Assembly: GCA_921293015.1 (NCBI GenBank)
Contig: OV121081.1
Span: 72,991,022-73,055,021, forward strand
Direction: 5' to 3'
Source: Phorcus lineatus
Lineage: Eukaryota; Mollusca; Gastropoda; Trochida; Trochidae
Length of the DNA: 64,000 bases
Shown: piece by piece, positions 50,501 through 63,040 of the stretch
Layout: each line of letters opens with the position of its first letter
Numbering within the stretch: position 1 is the first letter of the stretch
The notes under the pieces: model-generated
Database searches by the model: none
What the model was told of the DNA's origin: nothing
The model's input: the letters and a program-made list of their open reading frames with translations, nothing else
Translations under genes and position numbers: made by a program

Positions 50501-53500
50501 TCTTAACTGAATGTTGGAACATACCATGGTGCTTTATTTATTTCTCCAGATGTTTACAAAAAAATTATATCAGCTTTTTTAAGCTATTCCACAACTAGAA
50601 CTGTTTAAGGAGTAATCCAATCACATCTATGATACCATCTTATCATATTGGTTTAATATCCGAAATTTTCCGAATTGAGTCTGAGTAAGCAAGTCTTGTA
50701 CTAATCTGCAAATAACTATTTTCATGTTTTAAAAGATAGTAACTTCTAATCAATTGTCCCCTATATGTTTATTCAAGCAAGGTTCAATTTGTTAATTGTG
50801 GCGTTCAATAAACATTAATGTGACGTATGAAGATGTTTTATAGCTGTGAAGTTGAACATTATTTTGGTAATGAACTTCGATAATTCAAACTTCAGATCAA
50901 TCACATTTCAACATGGTTTAAGATATAACTTTTGCGATTTTTTTTTGGCAACCAGCAAATGTTAGCAATGTCATACCCTTTCATCACACACTTAATGAAA
51001 AGATAGTGAATAGTTGTACGTATGTTCATAATAGAAGAGTACACTCAAATAATTATAAAACTATAAGTACTTTTTAGCCTTAAATTGAAACTTTACAAAA
51101 TATTGAAGTAAGCCGTTTGTGTTGTGTAGTTCCATTATGTATTAAATTTGTTTCAAGACAATTGTTTCGAGTCATTTGGAACAAACCAATGTAGTATAGG
51201 TGGCGGAGGGCGATTGGGTTGCAATGAAGGACATTATTCTTACTAACTTGCTACAAAAAAGCAAAAACTTGAGTTCCCATTTTAAACAAATGCACCACCG
51301 CAATCAATTGCATTTGACGAAAAACAAAAAAGATGGAAGTTGATTGCAGATGTTTCATGATATACCCATTTTTAAAAAATCGTAATTAATTCACTTTTCT
51401 GCTCTTTATTTGTTAGATGGAAACTAATTCAAACTCGGATTTATCTCACTTTTACTGCGCATCCCTATGCATTTTATCCGTAGTGTGCGTTTGAAAATCT
51501 GATTAGAAGGTAAAGTATAATATGTGTTTAAGTTATGATTTTTTTTATTTTACAAGACCATCATAAATGGTACCTTTGAATTGAAAGATTATAGAAAATA
51601 AGGATTTGTTCGCATACTGAATTTAATTTGACCTCATAAACACTACTAATATCTGTTGTCAGCGACATTAACAATCCTTAACAACGAGCCCATTATAAAA
51701 CCTTTTCATCTTGTTCAAATGTCGTTTTGTAATGATAACTAATTAATCTATTTTCTCATATACATCCATAAATAATGTTGACAACTGTTATGTCCCATTT
51801 AAACTGCTGTTAAGTTATTTTGATATCCCCCATTGTATTTAGATAATATTAAATATCTATGTTACAGCTTTTATCAAATAATGAAAGGTGTTATCTGTTG
51901 GAATAAATTGATGGGCGACGTAATCTTGAACTCAAGTTTTATTATGATGCTGATTCAGATGATACAGGTAGAGGTAGTACATGTTGATGAATAGTAGGTC
52001 TGACTAATAGTTATAGTTTCTGATCATTCCATAGTTGTAGGATCATAAGAAAGTTTAGTATGGTAGAGTAGAGTCGAATAGGTTCCTAAGTAGAGTAGAG
52101 TAGGTTCAAGCTGTACAAAGAAAATAAAAACATTATTTAGTTTAATCATCCAGCAAGATAGCTTGCACAATAATGATTGACTACCACAATAGCTCGATAT
52201 TAACTTTCAACTGTCAAATATCACTGAAACGACAAACAAAATCAATTACTTTATGATACCACGACAATAGGTGACACCAAACCACGTGTACTTCGAGGTG
52301 AGGTTTACAGAGTGAAAATTTACCGCAAAAAGTTATTTATACTGCTCCAAATTATTTGAAATAGTTACTATACAAAGCGAAAACAATGCTTACAAATTTT
52401 CTGGCCCATTATTCCTCTTAAAGGTGTTATATAGAAGTGATATGTCTACCGCAGCAGACGTTAATTGCTCGCAGCAAAACATAGGCTTCACCGCAGTGAT
52501 TTTAGAGTTATCTCCCTTAGCTAAACTTCCTATCAAGCAAAAAAGTCTAGATTGAGTGAGGCGCACATAAAATATTCACATATTCAAGAAACAGCTATTA
52601 ATTCCTACATTATCGTTGCAATAAAGCTATCCAATAAACTTAGTATTCAACTTTGAAAAACATGCAAATGTTTGTATCCAAATTTGTTAACACGGAAATT
52701 AGGTCAAAATACGAACTATGTTCGAAAATCTAAGTGCACTTTCATGTGAAACTTTAAAGTGGTCACCAATAATTGATAACGTCAATTGTGAGTTTACGGG
52801 GTGTTTTTTTGTTCAACCCAGGGTGTTTGTAAGAAAATCCAGAAGGGTAGATCTACCATGCATTAGTATTTTATCAAAACCTTTTGTTATCAAAGCTTTG
52901 TAAAATAGGTTAAAAAATCACGTATTTTCTTAAAGAACAAACAGTATACAGTCTATATTATCATACATCATACATAAATCATACATGAACTAATTTGAGC
53001 AGTTTCCGTGCATAAAGTGTTTGTGGACTCTGATTCACTGATGTTTTCACATAATCACTGTGCAGGTTTTAAGCAATAACATTTGTTTTCAAGTTTCACA
53101 TTAACAAGCAAAAGAAGCCCACTTTCGCAAATATTTGCCGTTTAGTCTAAGCCGAACAATCGTGACAACGCAGCTTTTTATGAATGTACTTTGAGTTACT
53201 TCCCTTGTAACAGTATTCACAGGTGATTGATAAACATTCGGAATTATTACAGAACTATAAATCAAATAAACTATGTGCCTGTGAGCTGTACAACTAGTAT
53301 AGGATGTCAACATATTTTTAGTAGAGGGGTATATCATTTTGAAAAATAATATTTAAGAAGGAATATTTTCAGGCAGTCTCACAACCATATATCTCCGATA
53401 ATCTGACCTTCACCTCGGTGTATTGTAATTGTAATTACTCCGCATAATCTTGGGCACTGTTTTTAATAAGATGAATCAGTTTTGATTTTTAAAGCGTCTC

Positions 53501-53653
53501 TTTTTAAAAATAACATCATATGATAAAGTGAAACATATATGTATTTTGCTCGCCAAAGGCTCACATAATACAATTTGGATTCCCTAATATATTACATAAA
53601 TGATTCGGGAACACACCAGGTTAATAGTCTTCATATCTTATCATCGTATGTAT

Positions 53654-53903
53654 ATGTTAGCGGCAATAAGAAGAATCAGACAATAACGTGTGTGATAGGG
53701 GGAATGAGTCATTTAAGCAGGTAGTAGTGCCTGTAATTTGAATCATCTTTGAAAATGAGTTGACTACTTGAATGTCTCTAAGGCAATTACTAGAATTCAT
53801 TAAAAAATACCGAGGCAATAAGCTTACTCCTTTGCTTTTTAGGTAGTAGCTTATTGCCGTGGAAGTAACGTTACTTCCGTATTCTCTTTATTGCTGCTAA
53901 CAT
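53654..53903. mobile_element. Small MITE-like element
   Basis: 250 bp with inverted ends of about 23 bp (ATGTTAGCGGCAATAAG at the left, CTTTATTGCTGCTAACAT at the right). Inside are a second inverted pair, GGCAATAAGCTTA and TAGCTTATTGCC, and the perfect 18-bp palindrome GGAAGTAACGTTACTTCC near 53,862. No clear target duplication is visible. Confidence 0.55.
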
Positions 53904-54699
53904 AAACGTTACTCCCACTGAACTGATTATGTTTTTTATATCAATGAAAACTATTAAGGTATCAATCTTAAACTAATATAAGAATGTTTATAGACATTTG
54001 AAGAGGCATCGTCAAATTTTAAAATACGATGTAATTGAGTACCTCTTGCTACAAACATTAATTAATCCATAAATCATTATCAATACTATCTAAACTTTGT
54101 ATCGTGAAACACGAAACATTTTAAACAAATACAAAGGAAGATGTTAAAAGTTCATATATTTCTGTGTTATAGGAGACTTGTGTCATGGTAGCAATATCAC
54201 ATGTCTTGGTATATGGCGCCAGGTTCCTCATTTATCATATTTCCCTGATATATCATTTCTGCTTGAAGCTATTTTCTACATTGTACAAAGTCAAGATAGA
54301 TATAGTTCTAGTGTATGGTTCCCTTTGTTAGTTAGGCCTTGTTATCGTCAAATCAGTCTTTACATAAACTGTTCCCATGCACATTCTGTAATAATGTACA
54401 CATTTCTAAAATATTCTTAATAAAGATGCGTTGTGTTTATCTACTGTCATAATAGTTAAAATATTGTCACGTGTTTTCAAATACTAGCAGAAAAATATCA
54501 ATCAAAAAGTTCATGTTGCAATTTTGATATATGCTTTGTTAAACGATCTAACTGGCAATGATACTTTCCGTTATAGAATATTGATTAACGTTTGTTATTG
54601 AAATATTTTTGTCAATTAACCTCTATGGAGTACAGGATAAGCTCACTTGGTCGAAACCTCTCTAACTCAAATCACGGCTGCTGGTAATATGGCAGGGAG

Positions 54700-56360
54700 A
54701 AAGCCAACAATGGCTTGAAACTCAGGCTTACAGTAAGATTTTCTGTCGTCGTCTGGCTTTAACCTTGTGTATGTGACATATATCTATAATGTACATATTG
54801 CCTAAATCATCAATTTTGTTAAAACCATATGTCACAGCTTGTTACATCAAAACTGTATTTTGAGCTTTTATTGTGAACAGACACGCAATTAGAATTATCC
54901 CTGCCGCACATGATCATGTCAAGAAGAAACAATAATGAAAAGCAACATATGATCAAATAGCATTAAGAGAATCAGACAACAAACTTACGTTGAGTGTATC
55001 ATTCTGAGCAAGAAATATTTTGTATGTGACCCAATCCGCGGTTTCTCAGGTCTTACTGATTCACAACTTGTGTAATTATGCAGTAATGCATCATTCGTGA
55101 ATAATCGAAGAAAATAGGTAACAAAATATGCAATTGATTCCATGTCATATCCTTTGTTTGAACACCTATGTAATCTTTTATCCTTAATCACGCATATTTG
55201 ATATGTGTTATTGCTAAATCCAATTTGTTTCAAATAAAACAAAGGCCTTTTGAGCAACAATGAATTTCAAACGTTACCTTATTGACGGATTTAAAAAAAA
55301 TAATGTTCATTTTAGTTTATGAAACAAATTTTAGCAGACGCGAAATTTTAGGAAAATCATGTGAACGCTGATATATAACAATAGGAGGATTTAATTTTTG
55401 AATCTTGAGTCACATACTTTCAGGAGATCATTTTCATAATGAGGCATTTTAGATTTGTCATTCCTGACACATATACGTAGACTAAAAATACTAAAAAATG
55501 AAGACCATGACATCACAATGACCTCGACAATCAAACAATTACATAGCAGTTATCTCATATATGATCAATTGATAACGCAATAGATAGACGTCAGCTCCAT
55601 GGATTGAACAATGAGATTAAGCACATTTAAAACTTGTATTTCAGAATAGAGGAACATCTTTTGTGACCAACAAATTGGAATGAAGATCTTATCGCGCGTA
55701 AACAAAGCTCTTATAATAAGTAATATAATTATTATGATATTATAATAAATTAGTTAACGTGCAGAAATTATTAAGATTACAAAACGCAAATAAAAAGAGT
55801 TATTTCCCATGCTTTTTGAAGAAAATTACTTCAACTTCCAGTTACACTAGTATCGAAATATCGATGTTATAAATGACCTCAAACTGCTAAAGCAAATATT
55901 GAAACACAAAAATATTAGTAGTGATCAATATAATTTCTTTGTAAGAGATTTAATCCAAAGGTACTGGAATTAATACAATTAGGAAAATCAATAAAATGTT
56001 GTTATCCTTAGACATATGGTAGTGGTTGAAGTGGATGATTGATACGCGACTTGTGTATTCAAACTCCTTGTCACTATTGGTAAACTGACGACTAAGGTGT
56101 TAATGTTCTTGGGATCGATGCCTCCTTTGTTGAGGAACATTATGAAGTTGGTTACGACTTTTAGGTCTAATTTGTCCACTATTTTGTTTTCTGATTAGTT
56201 ATATCTTAAGTGGTTTCTATATTATTGCTAAATCTACCGGTATTAACTACTGGTACTACGTATTTAGCCGTTGATGCCTCCAGGATGCACCTACGTAGGC
56301 ATGTTTTGACAAAAAGATGACAAGAATTGATTAAGAAGAAATATTTTTGAATACATAGAG
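54700..56360. other. AT-rich stretch without a recognisable gene
   Basis: I see no element ends or supported frames. Confidence 0.4.
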
Positions 56361-56475
56361 GTTATCATGCTCGTATGTTTTGGGATGGTAAATATCCTGC
56401 CAAGGCTCGCAAAATACATCGTGTTTATTCCTAATGCAGGATATTTACCATCCCAAAACATACGAGAATGATAAC
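56361..56475. repeat. Hairpin with 40-bp arms
   Basis: Arms 56,361-56,400 and 56,436-56,475 differ at one base; the loop is 35 bases. The arms contain TTTTGGGATGGTAAATATCC. From here to about 57,720 no gene is visible. Confidence 0.9.
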
Positions 56476-57721
56476 TTCTTTATCATACAATGTCATTCTG
56501 TATTCATTTTGCCAAAAAAGGTCTGCCGTCATTACTGGAGCTGTAAAAGTTATCTTCAAATGTGCGCATTGATATATGCAAATGAACAGCGTAATGGTAT
56601 CCACGGTAAATTGACATTAAATTAATCCTCAATTCTTTGCCTTTGAGGCAACAGAGCTGTTGTGTTGGCATGATCTAAATGTTCCAGTTGGTCTTAGAAT
56701 TTGTTTCTAAATAAAAAAGATGTAAACGAAAATAAATTTCCGTTTCGAAAGTACGTGTAGATTTGAACCCGAAAGCGTTCGCCTTTGCATTCACACGTAC
56801 TCAGGCGGCCAGCGTATCTCACTTAGAACGAGAGTTCCTTCCCTTTTCCAAATGCAAATGGCAGCTTGTGTAAACGCAGCTAGCGTTACAGATAGATTAA
56901 CAAATACTTACTCTACTTAATTTCCAAAACCCAATAAATGATGAAAACATATTGAAGCTAAATATGAGGTCATTGAACATGTGATTCAATCTGTCTTGGG
57001 TTCCCGTGAGTAAAATATAACTCAGTTCATTCATTGATATATCTAGGCCTATATAAATTCGGTTGATTTCAACCAGCGATGTAATTTAGTTATTTTTCAC
57101 TGCATGAACTTCACGAAACAGCTGCAAAAAGTCCGTTTGTCTTTTCTTCAACTTAATTTTGATGCATTAGATGACGAATAATTTGCTGAAGCCATCCGTT
57201 TGTGCAGGCATTCCAAATGATAAAGCGTGTGACATCACAGTAATTTTCAGAAAAAGTTCCGGCACTTGACCTCTGTAATTTGCATCGGTATCCGCATATG
57301 ACCCCAACGGATATCGAAAATATCCGTTGACTTTATTGTGTCGAGAACACTATCCACTGTATGATAAAAATTAAGATCAGTTACAAGTAGAAATTAATAC
57401 CTAAGCAGAGACGTCATATTATTCTAACAACACGAGTGACTGTAATATGATTTTCGCACGAGTGATATGTCATCTCCGTAATGTGTTAACGTCTTGATTA
57501 TTGTCAGCACGTAATAGTTAGATTATTAGAAAATTTAACAGTAGCATCTCAAGTGGAATCAATCGTGCGAATACATATGGAGACATCTGTAATTAGATCT
57601 CGGCAAGCAAAGTAAGGCCGTCGTATTTGCATCACTTTTAAACAACATGATTACACAAACACAGATGTCATTATTGATATTATATGCCGGTTTCATTGTA
57701 AACAATTATCAATTATTAAAG

Positions 57722-57754
<33 letters not shown>

Positions 57755-57906
57755 TGGTAAACTCTTAAGAGAGGGATTGTGTCAATCAGAAGACCAACAA
57801 GGAAGAACCATGACGTCACCTGATTAGCATAATTTACAATATATCCTTGTACATTGTACGTATATTTTGTTATAAAAACGCTTGTAATGCGATGTTAACG
57901 ATCATA

Positions 57907-57966
57907 TCGTTTCATCCCTGATGAGTCAATACTATTGACGAAATACTAGTATCGGATTAAAATGAT
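57907..57966 (+). ncRNA. Hammerhead ribozyme, left copy
   Basis: The core box CTGATGA (57,918-57,924) is followed by stem II, GTCAAT and ATTGAC closing on ACT, and the GAAA box (57,940-57,943). Stem III is ATAC/GTAT with a two-base TA loop, ending in T57,952 and C57,953, the expected cleavage position. Stem I pairs ATCC (57,914-57,917) with GGAT (57,954-57,957) and, past a mismatch, TTT with AAA. All invariant core bases are present. A very short stem III is usual in animal retrozyme and Penelope hammerheads, which often act as dimers. Confidence 0.8.
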
Positions 57967-58662
57967 TCTGCAAACGACTATGTGAAGTATGTTATATTTA
58001 ATCTATATGTGACCTTGCGTTTGAACCAATTCAACTTTTCATATATATATATATATATATTTCATTTATTTCATTTATATTTATTTCATTTACATCAGTA
58101 ATAACAGCCAAGAAAACGATACTAGTTATTCTTTGAATAAGTTGAATGAAACAATGCCAGCTCATTAACCTCTTTCTCATATCCAAAAACTCAAATGAAT
58201 TACTCACGGAATGAATCTCAGCTTGAACCCCGAATTCGCTTTTAAGAAAATGATCATTTACCTTGAACAAATAAAACTGTCCGGTATCTGTACCGAGACC
58301 ACCCATTACCTCATTACTTACCATATAAAAATATACATTAACATTCCGGAACCAACACAACAGTCTAAGATTTATGATGCACACAAGCTAATACAAGTGG
58401 ATGTTGGTTTTGGGCCTGAGAAAGTAAGATTCCTTTCAAACACGTATCCATGGATAATTCAACTTTGGAAAATTAAGACAATGTTAAAATTACATAACTG
58501 TTGCAGGCAATGTTTAATATTTCAGATTTCTTATGAATCTGAAAACACATGCTATTTTGGAAAATTATTACCGTAAGAATGAAACAGAACCATTTGCAAC
58601 AGTCATCAACGGACAAAGGAAAATTGATTTAGATCACAGTTAATCATGTCTCAACATGCAAC

Positions 58663-58664
<2 letters not shown>

Positions 58665-58738
<74 letters not shown>
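58665..58738. repeat. (TA)n then (GA)n microsatellite
   Basis: About 28 TA units run into about nine GA units, ending at the right arm of the ribozyme element. Shorter TA runs are at 57,726-57,752 and 58,040-58,060. Confidence 0.95.
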
Positions 58739-58739
<1 letters not shown>

Positions 58740-58775
58740 TTAAATATAACATACTTCACATAGTCGTTTGAAGAA

Positions 58776-58835
58776 TCATTTTAATCCGATACTAGTATTT
58801 CGTCAATAGTATTGACTCATCAGGGATGAAACGAT
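58776..58835 (-). ncRNA. Hammerhead ribozyme, right copy, opposite strand
   Basis: The same core lies on the minus strand: CTGATGA as the inverse of 58,817-58,823, stem II and GAAA to its left, and stem III with the cleavage C around 58,788. The core is identical to the left copy. The two ribozymes would be transcribed toward each other. Confidence 0.8.
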
Positions 58836-59022
58836 ATGTATCATCATTATTATCATTATATATATATGTGTGTGTGTGTAATGGTGACAAATGTGACATG
58901 AATACGCAATTATATCATGCTGGTACCGACCCTGAAAGTTCAATGTTCTGAGTCATATGAAAATGAGTAATTCTTGTTCAACGTGCCAATTGAATTGGCT
59001 GGCATGTTAAAATTGTGTACAA

Positions 59023-59273
59023 AATGAAGGATGTCAGTTCTGAAGTAGATACATTGTTGAAACTCTGTTTTGTGGAACTTGTGTAATTTGTGATTCGTTA
59101 TATGGTCTAGCTAACTTCTGTTAACATTTGTCAAAATCACATATTGGATGTGTTGCATTTGGATTGACAAGGACAAGGATGTCAGTTCTGAAGTAGATAC
59201 CTTGTTGAAACTCTGTTTTGTGGAACTTGTGTAATTTGTGATTCGTTATATGGTCTAGCTAACTTCTGTTAAC
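59023..59273. repeat. 152-bp local tandem duplication split by a LINE
   Basis: Unit 1 (59,023-59,174) and unit 2 (59,175-59,273, resuming at 62,262-62,306) share GGATGTCAGTTCTGAAG through GTGTTGCATTTGGATTGAC with very few differences. Confidence 0.9.
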
Positions 59274-62248
59274 TTCTGCTAATGATTAGAGGAAATACGA
59301 TCTCATACTCATCTGCTAAAAAGAAAGAGCGAGAAAAAGAAGAAAAGGATTTGAACGATAACTAAAATAAGAAAACTATAGAACTCGATACTTCCTTAGA
59401 TGAGAAAACTAAACTGGTCATTCTACATGAAATTGAAAATTTAAATGCAAAAATAGAAGAACTAACCCTTGTAAAAACTAGAGGTATGGTTATAAGATCA
59501 AGAGCAATTTGGGGAGAAAGCGGAGAAAAACCGTCAAAGTATTTCCTTAACTTAGAGGCGAGAAATTTCATTAACAAGTCTTTTATGCGTATTGAAACCA
59601 AGAATGGAAATATTGTGACAACTCATCAGGAAATAAAACACGAAGTCAAAGCTTTCTACGAAAAACTATATAGTTGGCAAGATGTATCAACCGTCGATTT
59701 ACCAAAGCTTTTAGATAAATTTGACATTCCAAAACTATCAGATCAAACAGCTAAAACACTTGAAGGGGAACTCTCTTACGAAGAGGTTCTTTCTGCTGTT
59801 AAATCCCTTAAAAATGAAAAAAGTCCAGGACCCGATGGTTTTACTGCAGAATTTATCAAATTTTTTGGCTTGATTTAGGCAAATATCTTATACTCTGCTT
59901 GAACGAATCCTATAGAAAAGGTATGCTACCAATATCGCAAAAAAGAGGGGTTATCACTTGCATTCCTAAAGGAAACAAACCTAAACAATTCGTTAAAAAT
60001 TGGAGACCTATTTCTCTTCTTTCTGTTTTCTATAAGATTGGATCCTTGGCAATATCTAAAAGAATTAAAAGCGTTCTTGACAACATTATAAACGAAGAAC
60101 AAAAAGGATTTATGGCAGGAAGACATATTGGTGAAATCACAAGACTTGTATATGACTTGATAGAATATACAGAGAGCTATCAGATACCTGGATTATTACT
60201 TCTTATAGATTTTGAAAAGGCTTTTGACACTGTGGACTGGAATTTTCTAGATAAAACCCTTCAATTCTTTAATTTCGGAAACGCAATAAGAAACTGGGTG
60301 AAAACTTTTTATAATGATATTGAAACCTGCATATTGGTTAACGGATTTGGCTCTGATTTCTTCAAAATTTCAAGGGGATGTCGTCAGGGAGATTCCTTAT
60401 CCCCTTACTTGTTTATATTATGTGTTGAAATATTAGCTAATATGATTAGAAATGACCCAAATATAAAAGGCATACAAATTGATAATATTGAGTATCTATT
60501 GGCACAATTTGCCGATGACACTACCTGTATGCTTGATGGCACTGAGCGTTGTCTGTATGCTGTTATGCAAACACTAGAACAATTTGCACGTTTCTCAGGA
60601 TTGAAAGTTAATGTTGACAAGACTAGGATTTTGTGGTTGGGATCAAAGAAACGTTCTAGAATGAAGCTGTGCCCTCAGTGGAAATTAAATTGGGACCAAG
60701 ATTCATTTACATTACTGGGAATCCATTTTAGTTTAGATCTTGACGATATGACCAAAATGAATTATGATGAAAAGCTCCTAAAATGTCAAACAATAATGAA
60801 CTTATGGTCGGCCAGAAATCTCACTCCTTTCGGCAGAAACACAGTACTAAAATCACTTATTCTTCCAAAACTAAACCACCTCTTTTCAACAATCCCAGAC
60901 CCACCGGAAAAAATCATTAATGATTTTCAAAGTAAATGCTTCAAATTCATATGGAAAAATAAACCCGATAAAATAAAGAGAGGCCAGGCCATATGTAGTT
61001 CAAAAGACGGAGGTTTCAAAGTTCCTAAGATAAAAGAGATAATCCAAGCCCAAAAACTGTCCGTTCTGAGACGTTACTATAAAAAGCCAACACTTTGGGC
61101 GAACTTAATCGATCAAAACTTACCAAAAATAAACTCCTTAAGCATCTTAGAATTAAACTGTTATCATTTGAAGAATGAAATCATCTCAAACATCAGAAAC
61201 CCGTTCTATATAGACCTAGTCTCATCCTGGTTTGACTTTATAAAACATATTACACCTCAATCGGAAACAGACATTCTAAATCAAACAATCTGGCATAACC
61301 GCAACATTATGATTGGAAATAAATCCATTCATTACTCAGATTGGAACTCGAAAGGAATTCACTTTATAAATGATCTCTTTGACAAAAATGGCTCCTTTCT
61401 AGAACTGAAAGACCTAAACAAACAACACGATATGAACACAAACTTCATTCTATATTATGGCTTGATACAAGCAACAAAAACATATATAAAATCAACTGGA
61501 TACTCAGTAAAGGAAAGGTTAAATTCCCCAATTTTCCCTCTTTTTATAAAACATCTCTGCAAAGAAAACAAAGGATCCAGATATTATTATTCAATTCTCA
61601 CAGAGAAACAATGCATCAAAAACAAACATACTAACAAGTGGAATTTCGAATTACAGTGCAACGTTCCTGTCGAAACATGGTCCAAATACAACATGATACC
61701 TTTCAGATGCACTTCCCATACAAATATTCAATGGTTCCAATACAAAATCCTGCACCATATCTTGCCAACAAATACTCGCTTATACAAAATGGGATATACA
61801 AAATCAAATCTATGCGACTATTGTTCAGACAAAATAGATACAGTTCAACATTTATTCTGGGATTGTGTTTTTGTGAAACCATTATGGGAAAAACTGGAAG
61901 ATTGGCTCTCAGACAAAGCTCAAATTAAAATTCATTTCACTAAAGCAAATATATTAATTGGTTATCCGGAGAGAAACAATGATCCATTAAACATAATTAT
62001 CCTGATTTTCAAAAAAACTATTTTTGATTATAAACAGAAGAGACTGCCAGACTTCCAAACTTTAATAACAAAAGTCAGAGATTATTATTATATAACTAAA
62101 TGTGCTGCCGAAATTTCAAATAGAAATGATGTGTTCTTTAAGTTTTGGTCATCATGTCATTTTTTGTTTATGTAATTATCTTGTGTGATTGATACATGTA
62201 TATATTCTTGGAAATAAAACTATAAATAAAAAAAAACACAAAAAAAAC
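59274..62248 (+). mobile_element. 5'-truncated LINE, Tx1/L1-like
   Basis: Flanked by a perfect 13-bp target duplication AACTTCTGTTAAC (59,261-59,273 and 62,249-62,261). It ends in an A-rich tail after AATAAA (62,214). ORF1 and the endonuclease are missing, as is usual for 5'-truncated insertions. Unit 1 of the neighbouring tandem repeat gives the uninterrupted target sequence. Confidence 0.92.
59282..62175 (+). pseudogene. LINE reverse transcriptase (ORF2, C-terminal part)
   Basis: The frame opens with MIRGNTISYSSAKKK, the linker after the endonuclease in L1/Tx1 proteins. It has one in-frame TAA near 59,363 and one -1 shift in a T run near 59,865 (six T where seven would keep the frame). The 758-codon stretch from 59,899 has the reverse transcriptase boxes: NWRPISLLSVFYKI, the catalytic DFEKAFD (residues 104-110), RGCRQGDSLSP (159-169), FADD (204-207) and GLKVNVDKT, then the thumb and a C-terminal zinc knuckle (CDYCSDKIDTVQHLFWDC). 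The protein would copy element RNA onto a nicked target. With only two lesions the insertion is fairly recent. The clade call (Tx1 group of L1) is by motif likeness. Confidence 0.88.
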
Positions 62249-62309
62249 AACTTCTGTTAACATTTGTCAAAATCACATATTGGATGTGTTGCATTTGGAT
62301 TGACATCTA

Positions 62310-63040
62310 TCTTACCAGAATTACAATTTATGTATTTCAGATTCACTTATCTTCATCTAAGTATCTAACACATTTTTACGACCTGCTTGTATTGCACCAT
62401 AAAGCGGACAGTGAATATTTATATTTTTAAGATATATTTCACATAACCCTGACCTGTCTCCACTGATTTACATATTTTCTGTTCAAATTAGCTCATTATA
62501 GATGTTATCAATGTTGAAAGGTCATCGATTCGAAACTACATATCTGTAACAGTTATAATATGTAATAATGTAGACAAATATTTTCAGTAATTTTTAATCT
62601 CGAGCAAACACACGAAGTAACAAAAATGTTCTATACAACTATTCGCCTGAGATTCAATGATCATATCAGAACTTCAGGCAGCAGGTCTGAATGTCAACAT
62701 CCATCAAACAATTGTGCTGTTTAGTTCAGATTCAGTTACAGGAATCAATACGAGGGTTTTAGGGACATGAACAAATTTGGTTATCAAATTGCAGTATTTT
62801 CGAATAATTTATTATAGGTTTTATATCAACATAAAGACAGTGATTGGAAATTGACACTATGGTTTTTGTTTATAATTTGGCCATTGTAAAAGAAAATGCG
62901 ATGTCTTTAATTTGTGTTTGGATAAAAAAAAGTATGTATGGATTATTTGTTGTTTCAACTGTACAGTAAAATGTTAGTTTAAAATCAATATTAACATAAA
63001 TCAAACAATCCATCTCATAAACATGTCGTAAACATTGTAT
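62310..63040. other. AT-rich stretch without a recognisable gene
   Basis: I see nothing I can name. Confidence 0.4.

Larger units (their letters stand above)
36400..54700. repeat. Segmental duplication, copy 2
   Basis: Colinear with copy 1. The first block at 36,449-36,610 matches 8380-8560 at about 80 percent by eye, and the last clear blocks, including GGCGCCAGGTTCCTCAT near 54,220, match 23,130. At 39,050-39,140 a further diverged copy of the 36.5-kb block follows a copy of the 13.8-kb block. Between about 39,150 and 45,850, and between 48,000 and 53,640, I see no gene or complete element, only AT-rich DNA. Confidence 0.75.
57902..58840. mobile_element. Element with about 100-bp inverted repeats carrying hammerhead ribozymes
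   Basis: The arms 57,902-58,003 and 58,739-58,840 are inverses with only a few differences. Each encodes a hammerhead ribozyme. Between them are TA microsatellites, a (GA)n tract and AT-rich DNA with no recognised reverse transcriptase. Hammerhead motifs occur in Penelope-like elements and in small non-autonomous retrozymes of animals. The paired inverted arrangement suggests a derivative of one of these, or two copies in opposite orientation. The identity of the parent element is not settled by this sequence. Confidence 0.7.

Noticed and set aside
58031-58576. Frames of 117 and 121 residues inside the ribozyme element
   Set aside because: No reverse transcriptase or GIY-YIG motif, overlapping on opposite strands; treated as chance.
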